Origin: Pararge aegeria
Lineage: Eukaryota > Arthropoda > Insecta > Lepidoptera > Nymphalidae
Assembly: GCF_905163445.1 (NCBI RefSeq)
Contig: NC_053183.1
Coordinates: 5,456,001 to 5,520,000 of the forward strand
Reading direction: 5' to 3'
DNA length: 64,000 bases
The notes beneath the pieces were generated by a model that did not search any database, had not been told where the DNA came from, and saw only the letters and a program-made list of their open reading frames with translations. Each line of letters begins with the position of its first letter. Position 1 is the stretch's first letter. The translations under genes and the position numbers were made by a program. Shown piece by piece: positions 32,155 to 44,151 of the stretch.

Positions 32155-32236
<82 letters not shown>

Positions 32237-35200
32237 ACTAGGGCCTAAATATCTGAGGTACTGCTGAAAATGATTATATATTTAAATAGAACTAAATTCT
32301 TAACTTTCTTTTAATCTTGTTAAGAATTTTAACTCTGTTTACATTTTAATACTCGTTTTATATTTCAGATCGGTAACTCTTTATATGATGCTGAAGGTGC
32401 TAAAATTATTTCAAAATTACTAGAAAAGGCTGCTAAGAACAATGTTAAAATCCACTTGCCAGTAGATTTTACTACCGCTGACAAGTTTGATGAAAATGCC
32501 CAGGTAATTTGTGTACCTCATTTATCAGTTTTATTTGAATCTAGCTATAAAAATGGCTAAACTTACCTACAAATTCTTGAACATAACTTTTTTTTATTTT
32601 TATTCTTAGGCAGGAACAGCTGATATTGAGAGTGGTATCCCTGACGGCTGGATAGGTTTAGATGTTGGACCTAAATCGAGGGAGCTCTTTGCAGAGCCTA
32701 TCGCTAGAGCTAAAGTCATTGTATGGAACGGGTAAGGGTTAAAATAACTTGTTAAATAGTTTGTATTAAAATAAATAAAAATAGCCTTTATTCACTGATT
32801 ATTAACACTGAAGGTAACTGCAAATGGACGAATACATTTTTGGTTTCAGACCAGCTGGCGTATTTGAATTCGAGAAGTTTGCGGGAGGCACCCGTGCCCT
32901 AATGGATGGCGTTGTTAAAGCGACAGCCAACGGAGCTATCACTATTATCGGTATGTATATCTTCTCTTACAACTAAATATCTAATAAATAAATCCCCGAC
33001 CCACCGCGTCGCATCGCCCGCCCGCTTTATTACTTCATTTTCGCTTTCATTAAAAGTCCGTGGCATGGTGTTTACCTAATAATTTGGCTATAAAACAGAG
33101 AAAGTTTGAACCCAGGTAATAATTGTAGAGCTTGAAGAGAGTTTCAACAAAAAAAATTTAAACCCTTTTGGTAATATTAGTTTAGATGTAGCCCAAACAC
33201 AGTGCCTAATAACGTACCACTTCCCAGCACAAGTTTCTCTCTCATAGGAGCAGCGACCCGGCACTTTCATCTCACAGAGAATAAAAAATTTATTGTTTAT
33301 TTGTAAAATGTAATGTTAAAATAAATCTGCCAAGTTCCTTGCTGACTTGTTCACGATTCAATCTGCCTTTTTAACCGGTGGTAGAGCCACTGCAGACATA
33401 CTTGTCTTCTCAAAAGTGCTTATATTACGCCTACTTAAATTACGTAACTCCGATGCGGTTGACTGGCTTTAAGGATTTTATTGTCACGCCGCATTATGTG
33501 CTCTCAAAGGTTCGAGGATAGATAACGCAAAAAAATCCGGACAATCGTTTTTGTTCAAAATCAATCAATATCATTAAAAATTGCAAAAGTTATCCTAAAC
33601 TTGTCCCGTAAATAAATTGTACCCAACTTAAATGTACTTCGAGCGCACGAACGTTTACCTAGTACTTCGATTAATTAATGATTACTCACTGATGTAAGAG
33701 ACGATATTAATCCTCGTAATATTAAGAAAAAACTGAATACCTACTTTTTAAGTAACTTTTGATAATTTTTATAAACAACATGTTAAACTGGCAGTAATAA
33801 TCTGTAGTTAACGTACCGAGACTTAATTCTCTGTTAGCATATAATATTACAAACGTGGGTGGTTTTCTGATGCATTTTCGCCACAAAGTTTAATCGCTCT
33901 GATTGACATGCAAACATTACTTTATCCGTTCTGAGTTTGCCGGAAAAGCAATATTTTTTGCATACGAAAGGACGAGACGAACAAAGTGAAATGCATTGCA
34001 TTCGGTGCATATACTTTAAAATTTATTATTAGAAATTTTCAATGTACTGCTATTTATGGTGTAAACACGTAGTAAGTATAATAAGATTTTTTTTTTGTAA
34101 TTTTTTATGCAAATAAATAAAAAATTGAAATAAAAATCAGATGGGTAAATACATTATATATTAAGCCCTGATGTTATTTAAGGGCTTTAAACATTGGGTT
34201 AACGACCCTTTTAGGTATGGTACGATGGTTTACATAAAACTATGTGTACCAATAGATGGTTTTATGTAGGTAACCTTTGTCTAATTTACATAAGCTAAGG
34301 CAAAAGAAAGGATTTTCTACCTTAATCGGATTTCGGTACAGTTATTTGTATCGAAATGATGATGAATCCGTAAAATTGTCCATGCAGGTGGCGGTGATAC
34401 AGCAACCTGCTGTGCCAAGTGGGGTACAGAAGACAAAGTATCCCACGTGTCTACTGGCGGAGGCGCGTCCCTCGAATTGCTTGAAGGTAAGTCCACTACC
34501 GCCTTCCACAGAAAACCTTCAGTACCGTGTAATATACAAGTTACAACACCTATCAACACTATTTATTACAGTTTTTTTTTGCTTTGAAAACTATGAAAAT
34601 AAGGGGATGGAATGGTCTTTCTATTTTCACAGGGATTTCAAAAACAATGTGGTTTTAAAAAAATAAAAAATGAGATGGCGCTTTTGCAAAACCTAATATT
34701 ATTTTAAGCTTCATTTATATTTCTATAAAGTTCAAGCCGAAAAACTTTGCTCATTTCGAAGGACGACATAATTTTTATTATTTGTTATTATTATATATAT
34801 AAATAAAAAAATTAAATTAAATTGTTACAGTTACTAAAAGTGAATACAAAAATCTATCTATATATATATAAAAGAAAGTTGTGTTAGTTACACCATTTAT
34901 AACTCAAGAACGGCTGGATCAATTTTTATGATATTTAATTTTTAGGATTCCTATTAGACCGGATAAGTATTAAAATATACATTCATAAGAAAAAAAAAAA
35001 TATCCGCGGTACGAAGTTTGCAGGGACAGCTAGTAGTTCATAAAACTAATAGCATAAAAGCCATTATGAATAACAAATGTTTCTGGAGAGGTCATAACGC
35101 TCGTTATGATTATTACCTATTAACCGAAGCGTTATAGATAGATATCTCCGTTTAAAAAAACACATGTGTTTCTCATTTGCAATCTAGTCAATTTGAAACT

Positions 35201-36935
35201 GTCGTGAGTAAAATTCATTTTAATGCGTTTTAACGGCTGACCTCACGTGAATTATGTAGTAGTTTCGAACCCTCCACGTCAGTGTTTCGTGCCGCGTCTC
35301 GTGAGTCGCGGGCAATCTCACGACTGCTCTGAATGGGGTAGAAACTTATGGGGTAATCTCCGAAGAAAGATTACGTGTGTTCAGCCCTTAATAACACATT
35401 AGTTAAACAAGGCTTAATTCCAAATTACATGTCAATACCATGAATACCAACTTTTATAAGGTTGTGTCGGATAGAGAAAGTACAAGGGTTTGCTTCTACC
35501 ATTTTGAAAACGGAACTGAACTCTAAAATACGCAGTCTCTATACTAAGACCTCACTACGTTTTAACAAACCAGTACATATTAAAACAGTATTTTTTGGTC
35601 ACAAAACTATGAGCACAAAAGAAGAAGCTTTAAAAACCAATTCAGATTTTACTTTGCCTTTGTAATCGAATGGTTTATATATATCTCGCTTACTGAAAAT
35701 TATTTTATGCCTTTCCTCGGCTGAAAAGTGTCGGAAAGGTCATAAAAAGAAAACTGCAAATTCTGATGTATCACTCACTCTGTGAAAATGCTCTTCAACA
35801 CGGCTGGCATGGGCAGGAGAAAATTATATCCCCGGGGAAAGAATAAAAATATATCTTCTCCCATAGCTTTATCAAGTCTCAGACACAAGCGCACAAGTTG
35901 AAATAATATCCAAATAATATATGTGTAATAATAAACGGGGGTAGACTTCTACTATTCCATGTTCCCGTGCTTTAAGCAAGTGGACACATTAATTATATTG
36001 TATTAATCGGGAATTAATCGGGGGATATAATTTTTATCTCCTGCCCGTGCTAGCCCTGCTGATCGTATTGGTAGACGTGTACGAATCCGCTGTATTTCGA
36101 AGCCTTTTGAAAATAAAAATAACAGTTACGTATAATTATGGCATAACGAATCGACGGAAAGTCCGCAAAGGCGATAATCATAAATAACGCGACGCTCGTA
36201 CAATGCAGTGCTGATTGCGAGCCGTATGCACGAAACTGCAGTCAATTTTCCTTTAAAGTTATTGATACCAACTCTATGCGTATTTTTTTGTATTTTTAGA
36301 GGGTAACCGCTAAACCGCTAAAACCCGCTAAATGTATACTATAGTTGTTCTTACTTGTCTTGTTATGTAAACAATGCTCTCATTTCTTTTTTTTATACAG
36401 AATGTTTTAAAAATAATAAAAACATTCACTCATAAATAACTATAAATCTACCGTAACGGTACGTTAAATGATTAGACGCATAAAAGGGAGAAGTTATTTT
36501 CCTTTCGTTTCGTTTCGTTACACAGAATGTGTACTTATAAAAAAGTAAGGCACATTTTCAACTAAAAATTATGATAAAAAATGGACGTGTAGTTTTAAGA
36601 CGCAAAGAATAAGTAATTTGTAATTAATCTTTGAACCTTGTAATGTAGTGGAAATATAATTATTATAGTTTTCTGCTAATATATTTTTTTAAATTTTTAT
36701 TGTAGTTGCGTATTTTTGAAGGTATGTTATGAGCGTATAATAAGTGTAAGAGTTAAGGCAAATGACAATACTACATTGAGAGCCTATTGTAACCCTATGG
36801 TTATTAACTTACAATCTTTAGATTTACTTTTATCTATACTATTTAATCGTATCATTTAATATTTGTTTAATGTGTTTAATATTTATATTCACAGGTAAAG
36901 TGCTTCCAGGTGTCGCTGCTTTGTCCGACGCATAA
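29795..36935 (+). CDS. Pgk: Phosphoglycerate kinase
   Basis: PGK converts 1,3-bisphosphoglycerate and ADP to 3-phosphoglycerate and ATP in cytosolic glycolysis. Coding exons: 29795-29856, 29935-30138, 30408-30634, 30908-31025, 31756-31894, 32369-32503, 32610-32731, 32850-32950, 34388-34486, 36895-36935. They sum to 1,248 nt, 415 aa, the normal family length, with GT-AG introns and unbroken phase. The N-terminal substrate domain shows RVDFNVP (about residues 21-27), SHLGRP and the GTAHRAHSS loop that binds 3-phosphoglycerate. The C-terminal nucleotide domain shows GGAKVADKI, IIGGGMAFTFLK, VWNGPAGVFE, GGGDTA and STGGGASLELLEGK. The start ATG has G at -3 and +4. The last exon holds only the final 13 residues (GKVLPGVAALSDA) behind a 2.4-kb intron. 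Intron 4 carries a SINE and intron 5 a 76-base A run. All catalytic motifs are intact. Confidence 0.98.
31057..31317 (-). repeat. SINE family B in Pgk intron 4
   Basis: Full-length copy antisense to Pgk: 'atactacgacaatacacaca', 'gtagcttgtgttatgggtac', 'ttccagttgtgggaatcgaa' (B-box region) and 'actgcaccagtcggcc' (A-box region). It is preceded by a T run (31,040-31,055). Confidence 0.9.
32159..32234 (+). repeat. Poly(A) homopolymer, 76 bases, in Pgk intron 5
   Basis: Uninterrupted A from 32,159 to 32,234. The upstream sequence does not match a SINE family seen elsewhere here. Its length in the genome is likely variable and may be imprecise in the assembly. Confidence 0.9.
32951..34387 (+). other. 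Pgk intron 8, with a LINE-tail-like fragment
   Basis: Bases 33,355-33,445 ('tctgcctttttaaccggtgg', 'tcaaaagtgcttatattacg', 'cctacttaaatta') match the insert at 40,768-40,870, so this is a copy of the same dispersed element without the (ttttgaa)n tail. The rest has no features. Confidence 0.6.
34487..36894 (+). other. Pgk intron 9 (2.4 kb)
   Basis: Bases 34,855-35,037 are a repeat ('tatatatataaaagaaagtt', 'ctcaagaacggctggatcaa', 'gtttgcagggacagctagta') common in Lepidoptera; the CTAG-type end and the 5' TC suggest a Helitron-like element, but this is uncertain. No other feature is seen, and the open frames in it are not genes. Confidence 0.55.
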
Positions 36936-37112
36936 TTCACGAAATATATTAAATTATCGATAGCGAAACTACCTAGGTTACCTTTACCTATAGAATATAA
37001 TTTGAAATGATTATGAGTAACTGATGTTTTTTTAGTTTTTTGAATGAATATACCTATTAAATACTGTGTCATTCTTATGTGTTTGGATTATCTTTATTTA
37101 TTGAATGTTAAG

Positions 37113-37118
37113 AATAAA
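37113..37118 (+). terminator. Poly(A) signal of Pgk
   Basis: AATAAA 178 bases after the Pgk stop codon, the first canonical plus-strand signal downstream. Confidence 0.6.
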
Positions 37119-37385
37119 TGTTGAATAACCTATCAGAGCCTTTTAATTAATGTCTTAAGTCTGTAATACACACACTTTTGTTATCGTTTAAAATTGAGCC
37201 TTTGTTGTTGGAATAGGACCTCTATATAGTGCTCAAAAAGAAAACAATCATATGTATAGTTAAAAATAAATACGCGTAATAATAATAAATAGGCAGGTAC
37301 CATATCTATTTTGAAATAAATCTGAGATATGAATAACCCCAAAATGGTATATTTTTGACAGATTCACGCTTTACTAAAAGTTATT

Positions 37386-37690
37386 ATGAAAATTAAAAAT
37401 ATCATGAATAAGCGAGTCGCGAAGCTGAAATGGCAATGGGCAGGGCACATAGCTCGTAGAACCGATGGACGTTGGGGTCTTAAGGTACTGGAATGGCGAC
37501 CTCGCACCGGTAAACGCAGCGTTGGTCGGCCCCCAACGAGGTGGACAGATGCCATCAGGCGAGTCGCTGGGAGCCGCTGGAGGCAAGCGGCCCAGGACCG
37601 TGTATTGTGGAACTCCCTACAAAAGACCTATGTCCAGCAGTGGACGTCGATTGGTTGACATGATGATGATGATGATGATGATCATGAAAT
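37386..37690 (+). mobile_element. RTE-type LINE, 5'-truncated 3' end with (ATG)n tail
   Basis: An open frame of 90 codons ends at a TGA (37,656-37,658). From about 37,410 it translates to KRVAKLKWQWAGHIARRTDG, then RWGLKVLEWRPRTGKRSVGR, PPTRWTDAIRRVAGSRW and QQWTSIG, the conserved C-terminus following RT in lepidopteran RTE elements. It is followed at once by a (atg)n tract (37,661-37,682), the simple-repeat 3' end typical of this clade. RT and endonuclease are absent, so the copy is dead on arrival. A short decayed copy of the same 3' end lies at about 40,105-40,160. Confidence 0.85.
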
Positions 37691-39445
37691 TCCCCAAAAT
37701 AACGCCTGCTTCTATCCAATATTTACTAGAAGTTGTCCATATATTTGAATATTGTCGCTTTGTCTAAGAAAATCCATAATTTCAAGACTACACTCTACCT
37801 CAACGGTTCAGGACTTTACAGTTACGAGATAACGATATACTTTTAATTTAAAATATAATGTAATAACACCAGGTTATATGCATAAAACGCCAGGTGTGGC
37901 AGAATAGCTGAGCTCGAATATATTTTATGAAAAAAAGGTGCAATAAGGTCCATCAAGTATCTCTAGTTCTACCAATAATTTAAAATACCTTTACTAATGG
38001 AGTTCCCTAAAACCAAGTCTAAACTTTAAAACGAGTAAAAACCATAAAATATTATTGAAGTGTTAACAGCGGAATAAAATGCAAAATAATTTGTATTCAT
38101 AATTCATTTCATTTATTGCACTGTTTTCAAGAATGTGTATTAATGTATGGGAACTCCATACTGAATACCACATTATTACGTTCGAGCTCTACCTGTTACC
38201 TACTATTGGAAAACATCGGGCAATATTGATCTACCCAACGCGCAAGCGTGTTTGAACAATATACCCAATTCTCTCCTAATCAAACAAAGTTCTTTCCCGT
38301 GTTTGTTTTAATCAAAATATCATCGATAAATAAAATGATTGATTGATTGCTTATCGAATTCTAAACAAACCACGTTTTATACTACACGTTAGCATTAGAA
38401 CTCAGCACGGAACCAATACTTGTAAGAACTTTGATACAATTGGCTAACTTTAGCGCATGCGACATAAGAAGTCTTGAAAAATATATTGGAGCAAAATGTC
38501 AGTAACGCAACGTATCCCTTGCCGCTGGTTTACCGGCAGGCGTTTTACCTTTATTTTTTTTCTAAATTAAATTCTGTACAGAAATAAATAAAGTTTCATT
38601 AAATTCACCGGTTTCGATTTTGGGAACTGATTAAGTGTCAATTAATTCTTAGTTGTTAACAATGTATTGATGTTATGTAGTTCTAGTTTTAGATAAATCT
38701 CGGCAGAAGGTGAGTTTTTACAACAGATGCTTGGTATTTTCTTTAGCCATAACATAGGCTTTGTGTCTTTATCTGTTGCTAAGTAGCTGTAAATAGAGCC
38801 TTGGTTGAATCGTTTAAGGGTTGGTTTTTGTATATCACTGTTCGGTAAAATAAGTGTTGCGTTTATTAGGGTGGATGCGGAAGTAAATCATTAATTGTTA
38901 ATTACCTACCGGTGCTTTTGCAAAAGCGAGGGTTATTTTTTTTTTTCTAACGGGTTTTCTCCAATTAGCACTTTTATGGGAGCACAGATTATATAGATAC
39001 CATTCTAGCGCCTTCTGGGTGATTGATCGCTTTTCTCTCCTTTTATCGTTTGATTATACTTTTTAGAGGTTTTGAAGTTAATTTTGTGATTATATCGATC
39101 TTTTAAAATAAAAGCTAAGTCTAATAAGTATATAAACTTTCGATTATAATATTATTTTTATTCCTAAGTATCTAGTTATCTTCTTAAATAAACAAATAAT
39201 TATAATTTTTATTAATTGATATATAAATAACAAAATTTATACCTACTGGGTACTACTTAATTAGGTAAGAAGTATAGTATTCTACTGCTAAAAATAAATT
39301 GGGAGTAAATATTACTAGTATTGGGAGTAGTAACTTCGTCATCATCTTTCAACTTGTTCTTTATTGTGGGCGCAGGCCTATCGGATTGGAGAGAGAGAGA
39401 TATAAAGCTTACACCCACGTAGCAACTCCAAACGATAAAGGTCCG
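37691..39445. other. Intergenic sequence, nothing recognised
   Basis: AT-rich sequence. A short (ga)n run sits at 39,389-39,400. No gene recognised. Confidence 0.45.
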
Positions 39446-39595
39446 AAGGTACGGTAAGGTAGTTGCCTGTAAGAGATTTCTCGCAGCAATAAGGCCGCCT
39501 TTGTATGCCTGATTTTTATTTTTTGTTTATTCTTTATTTAATGTATATTTTGATTTTTGTGTGCAATAAAGTATTTCTTCTTCCAAAGTCGGTTT
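39446..39595 (+). repeat. LINE/SINE 3'-end fragment, plus
   Basis: 'ttgcctgtaagagatttctc', 'gcagcaataaggccgccttt' and 'gcaataaagtatttcttctt'. Same family as 7,548 (minus) and 44,410 (plus), with its own AATAAA. Confidence 0.75.
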
Positions 39596-40448
39596 CCTAA
39601 TGATGTGATCCCCACGAAAACAAAGTCAATAATAACGAAACAAAAGCGATAATCTTCAACATTATCCTCCACGGAGCACATGCCTCTGCCACCTTGAAGG
39701 GGAATTAAACCCTAAACACGCTCCCCTATTCTGAAGCCACTTAGCGGGTTAAAGATTAGGTATATATCACTAGTAATTGGTACTCACGACCTAAAGTGTG
39801 TGGTACACGGCGGTAGCATGAGGAATATAGGCCATACCAACCTAACTAATGGAAATTCTTATCTTACAACCGTGTTGATGAACTAGGTTGCTCATTGCCT
39901 ATGCATGAGGAGTACATGCTTATGCATACGTTCCATACAAAGCAAACCAAACGTGAGGTTTTCTTTAATTCTAAAATCGAAATCAAAATCAAATCTTCCT
40001 TGTAGTAGACATATTATACGAAAGCCATATCCTTAATGGTTTACACATACCTAGGTATCTTTTTGCAATAATATTTGAGCCGCACAGTGGAATGTGGGAA
40101 TTCCTACAAAATACCTAATATATCCAGCAGATGACATCCATTGGTTGATATAATGACCTATGGAAAAAACTGTCCAAATCGGACTCGCGCACAAAGGTTT
40201 CCTTACTTATTTATCATTATCTATAAAAACGACAAGTAAAACATGTCTGTTGTGTATGGGTTAATTTTTTTTTGTTATGAATTTAATTATTTATTTTTGT
40301 GTGACGTGACTATATAACTAAATATTCTGTGAATACTTCAATCGACTACCTGTTGCCGGTATTATCGAGCAAAAAATCACGTTTGTTGTATGGGAGACCT
40401 AAACAATTACCCCGAACCCTTAACGATTTATTTTATTCTGTTTTTAGT

Positions 40449-40532
40449 CATCTTATCAACCCATTACCGGCCTTGAGAAGGGGTTAAGGCCTTAGTCCAC
40501 CACGCTGGCCCAATGCGGATTGGTGGACTTCT
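40449..40532 (-). repeat. SINE family A, tail-side fragment
   Basis: 'catcttatcaacccattacc', 'cttagtccaccacgctggcc' and 'gcggattggtggact'. The tRNA-like head is missing. Confidence 0.75.
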
Positions 40533-40552
40533 AATTGTTTACTTATTATAAA

Positions 40553-40930
40553 TAAAAGACCGACATATACTTACGCTACGCGACGCGTACCTTATAAAGT
40601 GACAGGAGTCAAATGATTTTAATTTCGCACGTGATGGATCTAAATTCATTCAATAAAAACTATGGCAGTGGTTCACATAAATACTACTAGGTTTTCGGTT
40701 CACAGATAAGTGTCAGAGACAGTACATAATGTACCTCTAAAGCTTCTTAGAAGCTTCTTCGGTAGAATCTGCCTTCCGAACCGGTGGTAGAATCACTACA
40801 AACAGACAGACTTGACGTTTCAAAAGTGCTTATATTAGGCCTACTTGAAATAAATGAATTTTGAATTTTGAATTTTGAAAATCATGTGAAGTATTATTTC
40901 GGTTTTCATTTAAGTACACGTTGAGTTATA
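40553..40930 (+). repeat. Dispersed repeat interrupted by another element
   Basis: Outer repeat: 40,553-40,744 and about 40,887-40,930 match 5,545-5,760 ('agtgacaggagtcaaatgat', 'acataatgtacctctaaagc', 'cggttttcatttaagtacac'). The insert at about 40,745-40,886 ('ccttccgaaccggtggtaga', 'aagtgcttatattaggccta') ends in (gaatttt)n and matches 33,355-33,445. Confidence 0.75.
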
Positions 40931-41780
40931 TAAGAAAAAAAAAAAAAATTGGGATGGAATATTTTACTATCTGTAAGAAATTTTTTTAAACATAAGACTT
41001 CAGGTCATTTTTATTTAGGCAAGTATAAAATGCAGTTTTAATTTGCAATGGTCTGAAATCGGTCATGTCACGCTCCTAACAGAACATAATCGTTAGTCAA
41101 AAGCAAATCGCTTTGTGCAAGCTTTTGGTTTATTATAGCGGAGAGAAAACCCGCCCGGGTTTAAGCACGCGTACCTAACTTATTCAAATTTACCATTCCC
41201 CTACACTGACATGGTTTTGTTACCTCCCCCTCATTATGTGAAGTACTCACAGAGAAGCGTAGGCTAGCACGCTACGATCGCCGTAGAACATAGTAGTAAT
41301 TATCTTAGGTAATTAGGTCTACGTGTAATTACATGGTACAAATTATTCCGCTATGTTCTATCGACCATATTGTCGTTTAGGTGCAGTCCAATAACGTGTA
41401 AGTACACTATTAATATAATTCTTATTTTAAAGAAACACTTCTCAACATACTATTTATTTTCAAATTAATATTCCTTTTTTAATCACAAAATCTCTTAGAT
41501 TTCAAAAGTGTCAGTTATTATTTAACAGTTGGGACTATCAACGAAAGATATTGAGCTGCATGGTGGGTCTATGCACTATTCTTATCTCTGTTCTTCGTAA
41601 TAATATCACTATTCTTTGCCCTGTGGGTAAATTAATCTATATTGTATTATAATTGTATATAATAGGTCTTTATAATATTAATATAGATAAAAGCTGTGTC
41701 TACTCTCACTATGACAGAGATTTCGAATACAATAAAGAAGTAATTTAAGCAATAGTACGAATTATCAATTATGTATGTAT

Positions 41781-42089
41781 AAGCGGTGATAGCCTAGTGG
41801 GGTGATAGTAGCCTAGTGGCTTCGGTTTTCCTTTCGTGGAGACCGAGTTCGATCTCCAGCACGCACCACTGACTTTTTGGAGTTATGTTTATATAGTATC
41901 ACTTGCTTGACTCGGTGAAGGTAAACATCGTGAGGAGACCTGAATGCCTGAGAGTTCTTCATAATGTTCTCAACTGCGTGTGAGGTCTACCAATCCGCAC
42001 TTGGCCAGCGCGCTAGCCAAAACACTTCTCATTCTGAGTGGGTCCCGTGCCCTGAAGTGGACCGGTGATGGATTGATGATGATGATATA
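41781..42089 (+). repeat. tRNA-derived SINE, family A, full-length plus
   Basis: The A box tagcctagtgg is present twice (41,789-41,799 and 41,810-41,820) in a short duplication. The B box gagttcgatctcc is at about 41,847-41,859. The body runs through 'catcgtgaggagacctgaat' and 'ccaatccgcacttggccagc' to the tail (gat)n at 42,076-42,087. Confidence 0.9.
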
Positions 42090-42170
42090 TTTATGTATGC
42101 ATACGCTCACTTGGAGCTCTGTGCACGCCACTGTTACTGTAACTAACCTATAGTTTCATTGGGTTTCTAT

Positions 42171-42817
42171 TGGGTCTAGGCCGTAGTCAAGCACGCTGGC
42201 CGAGTGAGGGTTGGTAGATTTCACGCGCCGTTTAAAAAAATATGGAGAACTATCAGACGTGCAAGTTTCCTCACGATGCTTTCGTTCACCGTTTAAGCAA
42301 GTGATACATTTATTTTTATTTATTGTTCAAAATAAATTATTGTAACAAATATTTTCCAGCATAATTATCCATCCCCTTAGAAAACATGCGTTTATGGTGA
42401 GGATGGCAGGTTCGGAAGTATATATCTTTATGAACTTAATCTTAATGTAAATCATTTAGACAATCTTAATCGAACAGTGCCATTTTCTTTGCACTGTTAG
42501 CTAAAAAAATACTTTTACATTTCCTTAAAAATATATGTTTTTTTTCATTTAAACATTGCAAAGCGGGTGGGAGATCTTCAAATATTTTGGGTAATATGTA
42601 TTTATAATTACTTTTTCCGTACACATAATGTGTTTTCGGTGGAATAAACTTTTTATAAAATTATTTTAAATTTTTATTAATATGTATCTAATTTGATTGT
42701 ATAAACTGAAAACACACAAAACTGAAAAGTTTGAGGTACGTGACGGGGAAGGAGATCGAACTCCGTCCCCCCGAAATGGTGGCCGGAGCCCTAAACACTA
42801 GGCTATCAGCTCAGCAT
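42171..42817 (-). repeat. SINE family A, minus, split by a 0.4-kb insertion
   Basis: The body half (42,171-42,310: 'gtctaggccgtagtcaagca', 'gtttcctcacgatgctttcg') and the head half (about 42,706-42,817: 'tttgaggtacgtgacgggga', 'gagatcgaactccgtccccc', 'aacactaggctatcagctc') are the two parts of one copy. About 395 bp of unrelated AT-rich sequence lies between. Confidence 0.7.
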
Positions 42818-44151
42818 GTTTATGGATTTTCTACAAGACAACGGGGCCAACTGATTTGGGTGTACTGTTACATTGGTGGTATTTTCAAGACATGGTAACC
42901 CAAACTTGATGCTGCAGCATCACGTAGTCTGCAGGATACCAAGCCACTCAACAACTTAAGTTATATAACGTTTTTGAGCTCATGAAAATAGGTCCAATGA
43001 GTAGGACCACCTTGATTTTATAGATAGATACTTGTCTAGGCCTTATAGTGAAAATAAATATAGGGGGTTATTTGAATTGCGATAGAAGTCACGAGGGGAT
43101 ACTAAATAATTTGTATGCTAGACATGGCTGGAAATTATACAGAACATAAAATTAGGTATATAATATTATGTTATCAGAGATGGATGTTCTCGGTTCACTG
43201 ATTCGTAAACGCTGTTGACGATATATTGTGTAGGTATCTGTTTATTATATAGGTACAAAGGTTCTTCCATGGAGATGTTTTCCTGGTACAAAAACTATCA
43301 CACGTCCATCTTCAAGATACACGCTTTTCTGCCGTTATTAAAAAACAAACAGGCAGACTTATGAATTTATAATAAAAGTAGATGTGTAGATAATAAAAGA
43401 TAAGTAGGTACTTATGTTTTATTGCGCATTGGAGGCGATTTATTTTAAAACAATTATAAACGTCAAGACCCTTGCTGAAACCACGAGTCTTGTATTAAAT
43501 TTGCCGCTTTAGCCTGTAGAACAGAATGCACAGCTACACTTCACAAAAGCATTGTGAATTATCGGCTGATAGAAGTTAGTGGAGGAACAAAAATGTGGCC
43601 TAGCCTGTAATAACGTCAAAAATAAGACGTCATACAAGGATGCATAAGTAAAAAATTAACAACCTATGGCCCGACATCTCTCCTCCATTGCCTGTAAAGT
43701 TAATGATCGCCTACTACCGTTAGAATATATCTATTTTTTTGTAAGGATAAGTGGCATAGGGCCGAAGCTATCCTAAGAACGTGCCTTTAAGAAGAAGAAG
43801 TTCAGAGAATAGCAACACCGATCCACCCTTATCGGGGCACAAAAATTCTTCGTTAAACTTAAAGATATAGATACTTGTTGTTTTTGGTTTCAGCATAATA
43901 TTACGCCATGCCTGATGCTGATCTCTGAACATCAGTATGATTATGAATTAAATACATTTAACATTTTATTTTTTTAATACTAGACGATAAATATTGACAA
44001 GTTTATAAGTACATAACAGTTTGAGATGTAAATATTGTCTTGTATGATGTAATTTTCCAAAGGTCGGGTCTTATTTTTTTACTTAGGTACTCTGTTGTTA
44101 CTTTTAGTTGCATTTACGTATGCTTGTTTACAGTTATAAAAAGAAGCAAAA
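42818..44151. other. Sequence upstream of PDZD8
   Basis: No coding region. It must contain the PDZD8 promoter or 5' UTR, but I see no clear core element. A short (aag)n run is at 43,790-43,800. Confidence 0.4.

Noticed and set aside
34277..34666. 129-codon frame around Pgk exon 9
   Set aside because: It reads the exon in the wrong frame; the correct frame gives the GGGDTA and STGGGASLELLEG motifs of PGK.
41781..41870. tRNA gene
   Set aside because: A and B boxes are present, but no cloverleaf acceptor pairing follows and the sequence continues into a SINE body and (gat)n tail. The same applies at 4,745, 5,150, 47,645 and 62,360.
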